A stretch of DNA of 20,944 bases from Chitinophaga pinensis (GTDB lineage Bacteria > Bacteroidota > Bacteroidia > Chitinophagales > Chitinophagaceae), in assembly GCA_945866165.1 (NCBI GenBank), contig CAMBGO010000013.1, forward strand, positions 1 to 20,944, given 5' to 3'. The position numbers and the translations under genes were made by a program. The notes under the pieces are model-generated. The model ran no database searches. It was not told the origin of the DNA and was given only the letters and a program-made list of their open reading frames with translations. This document shows positions 1 through 8,345 of the stretch, one piece after another (within the stretch, counting starts at the first letter, position 1; the number at the start of each line of letters is the position of its first letter).

Positions 1-387
1 AGTACCAATATAAATAACATCCATGTTTGAAGGAGCAACAGCGAAACTTCCAATGGCCTGGGTACCCAATGCATCCGTCAGCGAGTTCCATGTTTCACCT
101 GCATCGGTAGTTTTCCAAAATCCACCTGAAGCAAAGGATGCAAATATGACATTTTTATTTCCAGGCACACCTTGCACTTCTGTACACCGACCGCTAATCA
201 GGTCTGGACCAACATTGCGCCAAGTAAGTTTTTGAAAAGGAGAAGTTGCAATTAAAGACTGCTGTTGTTTGAAAGACAATACCCTTTCTGATCCTACCTT
301 TTCTTTTATCTGTGCAAAAAGAAAGGAGTTGAAAAGAAGAAAAGTTGAAATCAACAAAACGCGTTGGAATCTTGATAAATTGATCAT
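1..387 (-). CDS. Exported BNR/VPS10 (sortilin)-like beta-propeller protein, N-terminal part
   Basis: Partial: the ATG is at 387 and the frame is still open at base 1, giving the first 129 residues. A signal peptide is clear (MINLSRFQRVLLISTFLLFNSFLFAQ at its maximum, with hydrophobic core LLISTFLLF and cleavage before or after A-Q). The mature part holds the start of a BNR/VPS10-type propeller: WRNVGPDLISGR near residues 56-67, then SGGFWKTTDAGETW near 88-101, the Asp-box-like blade signature, then SFAVAPSNMDVIYIGT. Large exported proteins of this kind (often about 1000 residues, annotated as VPS10-domain or glycosyl hydrolase BNR-repeat proteins) are common in Bacteroidota. Their substrates are mostly unknown, so I do not assign an enzyme activity. 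It is transcribed away from the amidohydrolase gene at 504. Confidence 0.85.
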   Translation of the reverse strand, partial: MINLSRFQRVLLISTFLLFNSFLFAQIKEKVGSERVLSFKQQQSLIATSPFQKLTWRNVGPDLISGRCTEVQGVPGNKNVIFASFASGGFWKTTDAGETWNSLTDALGTQAIGSFAVAPSNMDVIYIGT

Positions 388-416
388 GAAGTGAATTTTT
401 ACAATTTCTAGAAACA

Positions 417-445
417 ATGCTTTTTTCAATATTGAAAAAAGGCAT
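417..445. promoter_or_regulatory. Near-perfect palindrome in a divergent promoter region
   Basis: Between the divergent starts at 387 (-) and 504 (+), two arms (417-430 and 431-445) form an inverted repeat centred on CAAT/ATTG. The match is complete apart from one extra C in the right arm. Each arm has a run of six T or A. With diverging genes on both sides a terminator would serve no purpose, so an operator or a structural AT tract is more likely. No convincing TAnnTTTG promoter was found beside it. Confidence 0.35.
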
Positions 446-503
446 CAAAGCCATCGTAAATGTAAGGATAAGCAGTTAAATTGTGTATTCAAACTCACGA
501 AAT

Positions 504-1964
504 ATGACTAAAACAACATTGATTCTTGCGTGCACCATGTTATTTAATTGCATGGCAGGATTTTCACAAAAAAAGAAAATTGCTGGCCCTGAAGAGCTCA
601 TGAAGAAAGAAACTTCCAATGGGATTCAAGCAAACTATGACAATTATAAAAACATTGCACTTGAAATATGGAACAATGCTGAATTGGGATACAAAGAAAC
701 GAAAAGCAGTGCTTTGCTACAGGAAACATTGAAAAAAGAAGGCTTTGCCATAGAAGCAGGCGTTGCAGAGATCCCAACCGCCTTTGTTGCAACCTATGGA
801 AGCGGAAAACCGGTGATTGGTATTCTAGCTGAATATGATGCACTTCCAGGATTGGCACAAAAAGCAGTTCCCGAAAAAAGTGCAATTGAGGGTAAGCCTG
901 GTGGCCATGGTTGCGGACATCACCTATTTGGAACAGCATCAGTTGCTGCTGGAATTGCAATCAAAAAACTGATCGCAGAAAAAAAACTAATTGGAACAAT
1001 CAAAGTTTTTGGTTGTCCTGCTGAAGAGGGTGGATCAGGTAAAGTATATATGATAAGAGCCGGGCTATTTAACGACCTCGATGTTGCAATACACTGGCAT
1101 CCGGGTGCTGAAAATGGTATTACCATGATGAGTGCCTTGGCAAATTCTTCTGCTAAGTTTAGGTTCTATGGATTATCTGCTCATGCAGCAGCTTCACCCG
1201 AGAGAGGAAGGTCTTCGCTAGATGCAGTAGAATCAATGGACTATATGGTTAACATGATGCGCGAACACATTCCACAGGAAACTAGAATTCATTATGTTAT
1301 TACGCAAGGTGGAAAAGCCCCGAATGTGATTCCCGATTTTGCTGAAGTATATTATTATGTTAGACATCCAAACAAAGACCAAGTAAAAGAAATTTTCCAA
1401 CGCGTGGTTACAACTGCTAAAGCTGCAGCACTTGGAACAGAAACAAGAATGGAATATGAAGTCATTGGTGGAACACATGACCTGCTGCTGAATAAAACAC
1501 TTGCAGAAGCCATGCAAAAAAATCTTGAAAAAGTAGGAGGAGTTCAATATTCTGAAGAAGAAAAAACATTTGCAAAAAAAATACAATCATCATTCAACTT
1601 TCCTTACCCTGCGGTTGAATACTCAGATAGCATTACACCACTCAAAATTGAGACAAATGCAGGCGGTGGTTCAACGGATGTTGGCGATGTAAGTTACGTT
1701 GTTCCAACAGTTGGCATGCGCGCGGCAACCTGGGCCCCCGGCACGCCAGCACATAGTTGGCAAGCAGTTGCATGTGGTGGAACAGAAATTGGTACAAAAG
1801 GCATGATGGTTGCAGCAAAAACAATGGCTATGACTGCTATCGACTTATTCACCAATCCTGCACTGATACAGAAATCAAAAGATGAATTTGTGAAAGCAAA
1901 AGGAGACTACAAATATGAGGCACTTCTTGGAACAAGAAAGCCTGCTTTGAATTACAGAGACTGA
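504..1964 (+). CDS. Exported M20D-family amidohydrolase (AbgB-like metallopeptidase)
   Basis: A zinc or manganese amidohydrolase of peptidase family M20, closest to the AbgB (aminobenzoyl-glutamate hydrolase subunit B) branch; it probably removes acyl or amide groups from amino acids or dipeptides. I start at ATG 504 (486 residues) and not GTG 483, because 504 begins the signal peptide MTKTTLILACTMLFNCMAGFSQ directly. Metal-site motifs are present: GHGCGHH around residues 134-140, the catalytic/ligand pair in PAEEGG (E174, E175), HWH near 197-199, and H417 in GTPAHSWQ. SAHAAASPERGRSSLDAVE near 225-243 marks the inserted dimerisation domain. GGGSTDVGDVSYVVPT is typical of AbgB-like proteins. 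The signal peptide places it in the periplasm, unlike cytoplasmic E. coli AbgB. The next gene starts 38 bp downstream on the same strand, so the two exported hydrolases are probably co-transcribed. Exact substrate unknown. Confidence 0.88.
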   Translation: MTKTTLILACTMLFNCMAGFSQKKKIAGPEELMKKETSNGIQANYDNYKNIALEIWNNAELGYKETKSSALLQETLKKEGFAIEAGVAEIPTAFVATYGSGKPVIGILAEYDALPGLAQKAVPEKSAIEGKPGGHGCGHHLFGTASVAAGIAIKKLIAEKKLIGTIKVFGCPAEEGGSGKVYMIRAGLFNDLDVAIHWHPGAENGITMMSALANSSAKFRFYGLSAHAAASPERGRSSLDAVESMDYMVNMMREHIPQETRIHYVITQGGKAPNVIPDFAEVYYYVRHPNKDQVKEIFQRVVTTAKAAALGTETRMEYEVIGGTHDLLLNKTLAEAMQKNLEKVGGVQYSEEEKTFAKKIQSSFNFPYPAVEYSDSITPLKIETNAGGGSTDVGDVSYVVPTVGMRAATWAPGTPAHSWQAVACGGTEIGTKGMMVAAKTMAMTAIDLFTNPALIQKSKDEFVKAKGDYKYEALLGTRKPALNYRD

Positions 1965-2002
1965 TTTTACATTTTTAAGAAACTTTACCCAAAGGAAACT
2001 CA

Positions 2003-4159
2003 ATGAAGAAATTTTACTTTATCCCAGCAATAGCTTTGATGCTCATCTCATTTGCAGCAGAGGCACAAAAAAAACAGCTAACAGAAAACCAACTGTTTAA
2101 GGGCGAAAAAACAAATATGACAACAGCCCTTCCGCAAATTTTAGGCTGGCTAGATGACTCTCATTTTCTTCTCAATAAAAAAGAAAATGCAGACTCACCA
2201 TACAAAGTTTTTTTAGTTGATTGTAAGACTGGTAAACAACAGCCTTCAAATTCAAATTTATTGGGAAAAGAGAAACAAGAATCGATAACAGTTTCAATTA
2301 AAAAAGATGATATCTTTCTTGACGAGGAAGGGAAGCCATCAAAACAAATTACAAATACTGTTGAAGTTGAAATCAATCCAACTTTGTCGCCCGATAAAAA
2401 ATCTATTGGCTTTACACGAAACAATGATTTGTATACAATCAATATAGAAACAGGAAAAGAACAGCGTCTTACAAGCGATGGATCAAATCTTATACTCAAT
2501 GGATATGCTAGTTGGGTTTATTTTGAAGAAATTCTAGGAAGACGATCCCGCTACCGGTCATTTTGGTGGAGTCCCGACAGTAAAAAAATATGTTTCATGC
2601 GTATGGATGATACCAATGTTCCCTTGTTCCCTATCTATGGAGAAACCGGACAACATGGGTATTCTGAAAACACCAGGTACCCAAAATCTGGAGATGCCAA
2701 CCCAACAGTTCGTATAGGAATCATTTCACCGGATGGTGGTAGTGTAAATTGGGCAAACTTTAATGAAAAAGATGATCAATATTTTGGACTACCCTACTGG
2801 ATGCCTGATTCTAAAAATGTATTGGTTCAATGGATGAATAGGGGTCAGGACAACTTGAAAATATTTGCTGTTGATCCATCAACAGGAAATAAAAAAGAAA
2901 TCTATGATGAAATCCAGAAAACATGGGTTGATCTTGATGACCAGGGAAGTCGCATTAGCTTCCTCAATGGAAATAAAGGTTTCATCATGAAGAGTGATAA
3001 AGATGGATGGGATCAGTTGTATTTACACAACCCAGATGGAAGCTTGAAAAATAACATAACAAATGGTGAACACTGGAGTACAGACATATTATACATTGAT
3101 GAAGTAAAAAATATAATTTATTTCACTTCACGAAAAGAAAATTCAGTTAGAACTGACTTGTACAAAGTAAGTCTTGATGGAAAGAACCAACAACGATTAA
3201 CGTTCGGCGACTTCACTCATAATGTTGACCTTTCGCCAAATGGATCTTACTTCATTACCCGTTATTCAAACAGTCAAATGCCCGATCGAATGGCATTGTT
3301 AGATAGCAAAGGGAAAATAATAGCGGAATTGGGCAATAGCAAAGGTGAGGAATTTGACAACATTGAAATAGCAAAAACAGAAATCATTCGCATCCCCTCT
3401 GAAGATGGATTGTTTCAGCTTCCCATTCGCATCACATGGCCACTCAATTATGATGCTAACCAAAGCTATCCTGTAATGATAAATATTTATGGAGGTCCAA
3501 ATGCAGGAACGGTAAGAGATGGATGGCAATTCAATGGGCAAACACAATGGTTTGCAAAAGAAGGCTTGATTCAGGTTTCAATGGACCACAGGGCTAGTGG
3601 ACATTTTGGAAAAAATGGCATCAATTATATGCACAGAAATCTTGGCAAATGGGAACTAAAAGATTGGATCACCATCGTGAAATGGCTAAGGCAACATGGT
3701 GCAGATTCTACAAGAGTGGGAATCGCAGGATTTAGCTATGGAGGATATATGACATGCATGGCACTAACAGCTGGCGCTGGATATTTTACACATGGATTAG
3801 CAGGTGGCAGTGTTACAGATTGGAGGCTATATGATAGTCATTATACAGAGCGCTATATGGATACGCCAACCGAAAATCCTGATGGCTACAACGCAGGATC
3901 AATATTTCCATACATAGATAAATACAAGGGCCTTATCAGAATTTACCATGGAACAATGGACGATAATGTTCATATGCAAAATAGCTTACAGCTCGTAAAA
4001 AAGCTGCAGGAGTCGAAGAAGCATTTTGAATTTATGTTGTATCCTGGTGGAAGGCATGGATGGGGTGGGCCTCAGCAAGGACATTCAACAAATGAAAATA
4101 ATAGCTTTATCTATTCCAATTTGCTCAAAAAAGAGTTGCCTAAGGCAATGATAAAGTGA
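2003..4159 (+). CDS. Dipeptidyl peptidase IV-type serine peptidase (S9B)
   Basis: An exported prolyl dipeptidyl peptidase that should release X-Pro or X-Ala dipeptides from peptide N-termini. Its 718 residues match the bacterial DPP IV length. Order: signal peptide MKKFYFIPAIALMLISFAAEAQ; beta-propeller (DPPIV_N) about 40-450; alpha/beta-hydrolase catalytic domain about 480-715. The catalytic triad is readable: Ser578 in GFSYGG, Asp653 in HGTMDDNVH, His685 in GGRHGW. The double Glu that anchors the substrate N-terminus is E175-E176 in WVYFEE; the Asp that usually precedes this motif is Ser here. An AAAGGA purine run lies 6 bases before the ATG, one of few Shine-Dalgarno-like sites in this window. 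With the M20D gene 38 bp upstream it makes a likely peptide-degrading pair. Confidence 0.95.
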   Translation: MKKFYFIPAIALMLISFAAEAQKKQLTENQLFKGEKTNMTTALPQILGWLDDSHFLLNKKENADSPYKVFLVDCKTGKQQPSNSNLLGKEKQESITVSIKKDDIFLDEEGKPSKQITNTVEVEINPTLSPDKKSIGFTRNNDLYTINIETGKEQRLTSDGSNLILNGYASWVYFEEILGRRSRYRSFWWSPDSKKICFMRMDDTNVPLFPIYGETGQHGYSENTRYPKSGDANPTVRIGIISPDGGSVNWANFNEKDDQYFGLPYWMPDSKNVLVQWMNRGQDNLKIFAVDPSTGNKKEIYDEIQKTWVDLDDQGSRISFLNGNKGFIMKSDKDGWDQLYLHNPDGSLKNNITNGEHWSTDILYIDEVKNIIYFTSRKENSVRTDLYKVSLDGKNQQRLTFGDFTHNVDLSPNGSYFITRYSNSQMPDRMALLDSKGKIIAELGNSKGEEFDNIEIAKTEIIRIPSEDGLFQLPIRITWPLNYDANQSYPVMINIYGGPNAGTVRDGWQFNGQTQWFAKEGLIQVSMDHRASGHFGKNGINYMHRNLGKWELKDWITIVKWLRQHGADSTRVGIAGFSYGGYMTCMALTAGAGYFTHGLAGGSVTDWRLYDSHYTERYMDTPTENPDGYNAGSIFPYIDKYKGLIRIYHGTMDDNVHMQNSLQLVKKLQESKKHFEFMLYPGGRHGWGGPQQGHSTNENNSFIYSNLLKKELPKAMIK

Positions 4160-4188
4160 TTTTATTTATAGTGGCTTGAATTAACTAG

Positions 4189-4223
4189 TTTGACAATAAA
4201 AGAAAAATTATTAACTTCATTTG
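4189..4223 (+). promoter_or_regulatory. Weak Bacteroidota-type promoter candidate for the acyl-CoA ligase
   Basis: TTTG at 4189-4192 is followed after 23 bases by TTCATTTG at 4216-4223, one mismatch from TAnnTTTG. The spacing is longer than the usual 19-21. It lies in the 125-bp gap between the peptidase stop and the ligase start, which is otherwise AT-rich and shows no clear terminator. Confidence 0.2.
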
Positions 4224-4284
4224 CAACGATAAAACGAATTAAGGACACTGAATCTTCTTCGTTTAAAACCAAACTAATTGCTAT

Positions 4285-6081
4285 ATGAACGCAACAAGAC
4301 TATTCGACTGCATTGAATGGCAGCTCGAAAAATTCACAAAACAAGACATGTTTGCCTGTAAAGAAAACGGCACATGGAGAAAATATAGTACAAAAGAAAC
4401 CAAAGAAATCGTAGACAGCTTCAGTATGGGGTTGATGAAGGCTGGTATAGGATATAATGATGGCAGCATTGAAGGAAGAGATAAGGTTGCAGTACTCAGC
4501 AACAACAGACCCGAATGGTTGTTTCTCGATTTGGCTGTTCAACAAACAGGGGCAGTGCTTACTCCCATCTATCCAACTATTAATGTAAATGAACTTGAGT
4601 TTATATTAAATGACGCTTCAGTTAAAATGGTTTTTGTAAGTGACATTGAACTATTTGAAAAAGTTCAATCCATTAGATCAAAAACACCAAGCGTTCAATC
4701 TGTCTATACATTCAATACAATTAAAGACGCTAATCATTGGAAAGAACTTTTACATAATGGGAATGAGCAGGATTTTAAAAACCTTCAACAATCTAAGGAC
4801 AATGTAAACCCAGAGGAATTGTGTACGATTCTATATACATCAGGCACAACAGGCTTTCCAAAAGGGGTAATGCTCAGCCACCACAATATTCTCGATAATG
4901 TAAAAAATGTAGATGAGGTTTTCGATCCCATTGGCACTGAGAATGACCGTGCGCTCAGCTTCCTTCCACTCAATCATATTTTTGAACGAATGGTGAGTTA
5001 CATCTATATGTTTAATGGTGTTTCAATATACTATGCAGAAAGTCTTGATACAATTGGAGAAAACTTGAAAGAGGTGAAACCAACAGTTTTTTCAACAGTA
5101 CCTAGATTGCTTGAAAAAGTATATGAAAAAATTATTGCAAAAGGAAGGGAACAAAAGGGAATTAAAAAAGCATTGTTCTTTTGGGCTGTTTCACTTGGAA
5201 GCAGATTTGAGTCTGATAGAAATATGGGAATTTGGTACAATCTACAATTGGCCATCGCAAATAAAATCATCTTTAGTAAATGGCGCGAGGGACTAGGTGG
5301 AAATGTAAAAGCAATTGTTACCGGTGCAGCAGCCTGTCAAGTAAGACTTTTGCGCGTTTTCACTGCTGCCAAAATAGTTATCATGGAAGGTTATGGATTA
5401 ACTGAAACTTCACCGGTGATAAGTGTAAATAGATACGAAGCCAACAACAGGCGGTTTGGTACTGTTGGAACCGTGATAAAAAATGTAGAAGTAAAAATTG
5501 CAGAAGATGGTGAAATTTGTTGCAGGGGCACAAATGTCATGATGGGATATTATAAAAGACCTGATCTAACAGCAGAATGCATTGATAATGAAAAATGGTT
5601 TCATACAGGTGATATAGGTGTTTGGAGTGAGGGGAAATTTCTGAAAATTACAGACAGGAAAAAAGAAATATTCAAAACCAGTGGTGGTAAATATGTTGCA
5701 CCACAACCAATTGAAAACAAAATGAAGGAATCTCCTTTCATTGAGCAAATGATGGTGGTTGGTGCGGAAAGAAAGTTCACTGCGGCCCTGATAGTGCCTG
5801 CTTTTGCGAATCTGAAATCATGGTGTGAAAAAAATAATATTCCTTCAGAGACCATTCATCAAATGCTTAAAGAGCCCAAGGTATTTGAATTATACAATTC
5901 AGTTGTTGAAAAATACAATGAACAATTTAATCCGGTTGAAAAGGTAAAAAAATTCGAATTGCTTGAAGGCGAATGGACAATCAATGGCGGTGAACTTACA
6001 CCTACTCTGAAATTGAAGCGCAAGGTGATTATGGAAAAGTATGCGGATGCAGTTGAACGAATTTATACTGAAGAAAATTAA
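4285..6081 (+). CDS. Long-chain fatty acid-CoA ligase (AMP-forming)
   Basis: Activates long-chain fatty acids to acyl-AMP and then acyl-CoA, feeding beta-oxidation or lipid synthesis. It is a 598-residue ANL-superfamily enzyme of the FadD15/long-chain type, soluble or membrane-associated, with no signal peptide. Adenylation motifs in order: P-loop-like YTSGTTGFPKG at 184-194 (A3), EGYGLTETSP at 368-377 (A5), WFHTGD at 438-443 with the AMP-ribose Asp (A7), TDRKKEIFKTSGGKYVAP at 456-473 (A8 hinge), and LTPTLKLKR at 571-579, which carries the adenylation lysine (A10, probably K576). PLNHIFER at 228-235 is typical of long-chain ligases. It appears to be a single-gene unit. Its stop overlaps the stop of the convergent TPR gene by 4 bases. 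Confidence 0.94.
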   Translation: MNATRLFDCIEWQLEKFTKQDMFACKENGTWRKYSTKETKEIVDSFSMGLMKAGIGYNDGSIEGRDKVAVLSNNRPEWLFLDLAVQQTGAVLTPIYPTINVNELEFILNDASVKMVFVSDIELFEKVQSIRSKTPSVQSVYTFNTIKDANHWKELLHNGNEQDFKNLQQSKDNVNPEELCTILYTSGTTGFPKGVMLSHHNILDNVKNVDEVFDPIGTENDRALSFLPLNHIFERMVSYIYMFNGVSIYYAESLDTIGENLKEVKPTVFSTVPRLLEKVYEKIIAKGREQKGIKKALFFWAVSLGSRFESDRNMGIWYNLQLAIANKIIFSKWREGLGGNVKAIVTGAAACQVRLLRVFTAAKIVIMEGYGLTETSPVISVNRYEANNRRFGTVGTVIKNVEVKIAEDGEICCRGTNVMMGYYKRPDLTAECIDNEKWFHTGDIGVWSEGKFLKITDRKKEIFKTSGGKYVAPQPIENKMKESPFIEQMMVVGAERKFTAALIVPAFANLKSWCEKNNIPSETIHQMLKEPKVFELYNSVVEKYNEQFNPVEKVKKFELLEGEWTINGGELTPTLKLKRKVIMEKYADAVERIYTEEN

Positions 6082-7091
6082 AAATAATATTCATCCTTTT
6101 TAGGACGATATAAATTATTCTGCTGAAACTTCAAGAATTGCCTGTATGCATCTTGATTTTGTATAATCCATAACTGGTGATCACTCTCATTTGAAATCAT
6201 ACCAAACAACCACTGGTTGTATGCTTGAAACATGTTATTATCAATCAAGTAATTCATCCTATCAAATAAGGAAAATGGAAATGTTTTACTATTTGAATTA
6301 AACCATTCTTTCATAAATCCCAACCTGATTTCATAAAGACTTGAAACACTGATTCCCTTTGTTGCAAGATGACTAAAAGACAAAATGCCATTCAACATAC
6401 TTGTCTCAAATGGTGTTGTCTTTTTTAAATAATGAATCTTTACATCAGCAGGATTGAAAATCCTTTTATATGATTCATACAGCTGGTACTTGATTTCATC
6501 TGTTCTAGTTGAAAAACTTTCAAGGTTGATAAAAATTTCACCATATGCTATTGCCCTGATTTTATCAGCTGCCGCAAAATAAAATTTAGAGCCATGATAA
6601 TAATTACCAGCATGAGAAGGATCAACGATAATACCACTCTCCCATTGTTCAATTGCTTCACTTGGCTTCTCAAGTTTCCATAGCAACTGTCCATATTCAC
6701 TATGCAATTGTCCGCTCTGAGGATATTTCTTCAAGCCTTTTTTATAAATTTTTTCACTCTGCTTCCAATCCTCTAATCCATTGAAGATATTCCCAGCAAT
6801 CTGAAATATTTGTATGTCAGCATCTGACCGCTCCACAAGAGGCAATATATTTCTTGCTGCCTGCTCAAACGAACCAGATAAATAATAAGTTAAAGCCAAT
6901 TCCTTTGCCAGCAGTAAACTACCTGGATTCGTTTTCAATCCGTTATTGAGTACGACGAATGCATTTGAAAAATCATCTTTTTTATAAAATTCAATAGCAG
7001 TCAGTCGAACTTGCTCATCAGATTGCTGTGCACTTGAATCCATCGCAATAGCGAAGAATAAGATCAGGATAACACCACGAATTATTTTCAT
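6078..7091 (-). CDS. Exported tetratricopeptide-repeat protein of unknown role
   Basis: Encodes 337 residues with signal peptide MKIIRGVILILFFAIAMDSSAQ. About residues 25-190 form consecutive helical repeats of TPR type (for example AIEFYKKDDFSNAFVVLNNG, then KIYKKGLKKYPQSGQLHSEYG and AIEQWESGIIVDPSHAGNYY). The C-terminal 140 residues are not a recognisable domain but stay helical-looking and rich in Phe/Tyr/Trp. TPRs normally hold protein partners, so a periplasmic scaffold is likely; no enzyme motif is visible. It starts only 15 bp after the DUF1015 stop, so it is the last gene of the leftward serC-DUF1015 unit. Its stop codon TTAA is shared with the opposing acyl-CoA ligase (positions 6078-6081), leaving no room for a terminator outside coding sequence. 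Confidence 0.8.
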   Translation of the reverse strand: MKIIRGVILILFFAIAMDSSAQQSDEQVRLTAIEFYKKDDFSNAFVVLNNGLKTNPGSLLLAKELALTYYLSGSFEQAARNILPLVERSDADIQIFQIAGNIFNGLEDWKQSEKIYKKGLKKYPQSGQLHSEYGQLLWKLEKPSEAIEQWESGIIVDPSHAGNYYHGSKFYFAAADKIRAIAYGEIFINLESFSTRTDEIKYQLYESYKRIFNPADVKIHYLKKTTPFETSMLNGILSFSHLATKGISVSSLYEIRLGFMKEWFNSNSKTFPFSLFDRMNYLIDNNMFQAYNQWLFGMISNESDHQLWIIQNQDAYRQFLKFQQNNLYRPKKDEYYF

Positions 7092-7106
7092 TGAAGGAAT
7101 ATTAAC

Positions 7107-8333
7107 TCAAATCAAATGAGTAAGCAGGCCATCACGCAACTTGGGTTCAAACCAAGTGCTTTTAGGAGGCATCACATTTCCACTATCTGAAATATCGAAT
7201 AACTGTTGAATGCTTACTGGATAAAAACTAAAGGCAACTTTCATCTCACCACTATCCACGCGTTTCTCTAGTTCAGCCAATCCCCTGATGCCACCAACAA
7301 AGTCGATGCGTTTATCCGTCCGCTGGTCTTCAATGTCCAAGAGCTTATCAAGAATATTGTTTGAAAAAATTGTAATGTCCAACACACCAATGGGATCTTC
7401 AGTATAAGTACCTTCCAAAGCAGTAAGATGATACCAGGCGTTATCTATATACATTCCAAATTCATGCAATGATTCAGGCTGAACGGGCTTGTCTGAACTC
7501 GAAACCATAAAGTCATCTTGCAATGCACTAATTAGATCCTCTACTTCAAGTTCATTTAAATCTTTTATCACCCTATTGTATGGCATGATACTTAGTTGAT
7601 TTGAAGGGAATAATGTTGTGAGAAAATAATTCGCTTCCTCGGATACCGTCGGTCCAGCAACATGCCTCACTTTGGCAGCACTGGCAGCCCTGTGATGTCC
7701 GTCAGCAATATAAGTACAGGGTACTTGCAATTTAAAAATTTCAGTTATTTTACCGATAGTTTCATTTTGATTAATTATCCAAATCCGGTGTATTATTGAA
7801 TCGTCAGCAGTAAAATCATATACCGGATCATTATGTTGTTTCCAATCATTTATGCAGTCATCAATCTCTTGAACATTTTTATATGCAAGAAAAACATTTC
7901 CAGTTTGTGCACCACTAATTCTTATGTGATTAATTCTGTCTTGCTCTTTTTCAGGTCGGGTGAATTCATGCTTTTTAATTATGTCATTTTCATAGTCATC
8001 GACAGAAGAACTACACACTAGGCCGGTCTGACTCCGTCCATCCATAATCAACTCATAAATATAATAACAAGGTTTGTCTTCAATAAACAAAACACCTTTA
8101 TCAACCATCGATTTCAAGTTTGACTTTGCCTTTTCATAAACACTTGTATCGTATATACTTAGACCAATTGGCATATCTATCTCTGATTTGGTGACATGCA
8201 AAAAAGAGTTTGGCTGATCTTTTGCAAATAGCCTTGCTTCATCACTAGATAAAACATCATAAGGTGGAGAAGCTACTTCTTTAGCAAATTCAATGTTAGG
8301 TCGCAAAGCTTTGAATGGAGAAATGATGGCCAT
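7107..8333 (-). CDS. DUF1015 family protein
   Basis: A 408-residue cytoplasmic protein with the full DUF1015 pattern: N-terminal PFKALRPNIEFAKEVASPPYDV (about residues 6-27; first half is the family hallmark), KHEFTRPEKEQDR near 121-133, and the very conserved ADGHHRA at 210-216. No signal peptide or membrane segment. The biochemical function of the family is unsettled. In Bacteroidota it is usually, from memory, the third gene of a serC-serA-DUF1015 cluster, which suggests a tie to serine metabolism. Here it directly follows the interrupted serC with a 12-base gap, and serA is missing between them. Family assignment is secure; function unknown. Confidence 0.9.
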   Translation of the reverse strand: MAIISPFKALRPNIEFAKEVASPPYDVLSSDEARLFAKDQPNSFLHVTKSEIDMPIGLSIYDTSVYEKAKSNLKSMVDKGVLFIEDKPCYYIYELIMDGRSQTGLVCSSSVDDYENDIIKKHEFTRPEKEQDRINHIRISGAQTGNVFLAYKNVQEIDDCINDWKQHNDPVYDFTADDSIIHRIWIINQNETIGKITEIFKLQVPCTYIADGHHRAASAAKVRHVAGPTVSEEANYFLTTLFPSNQLSIMPYNRVIKDLNELEVEDLISALQDDFMVSSSDKPVQPESLHEFGMYIDNAWYHLTALEGTYTEDPIGVLDITIFSNNILDKLLDIEDQRTDKRIDFVGGIRGLAELEKRVDSGEMKVAFSFYPVSIQQLFDISDSGNVMPPKSTWFEPKLRDGLLTHLI

Positions 8334-8345
8334 GAGAATATATTA

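Noticed and set aside
23..454. Open frames at 23-235 (+) and 194-454 (-)
   Set aside because: Both overlap the real minus-strand BNR/VPS10-like gene in other frames; their translations show no family features, whereas the frame from 387 gives a signal peptide and propeller motifs.
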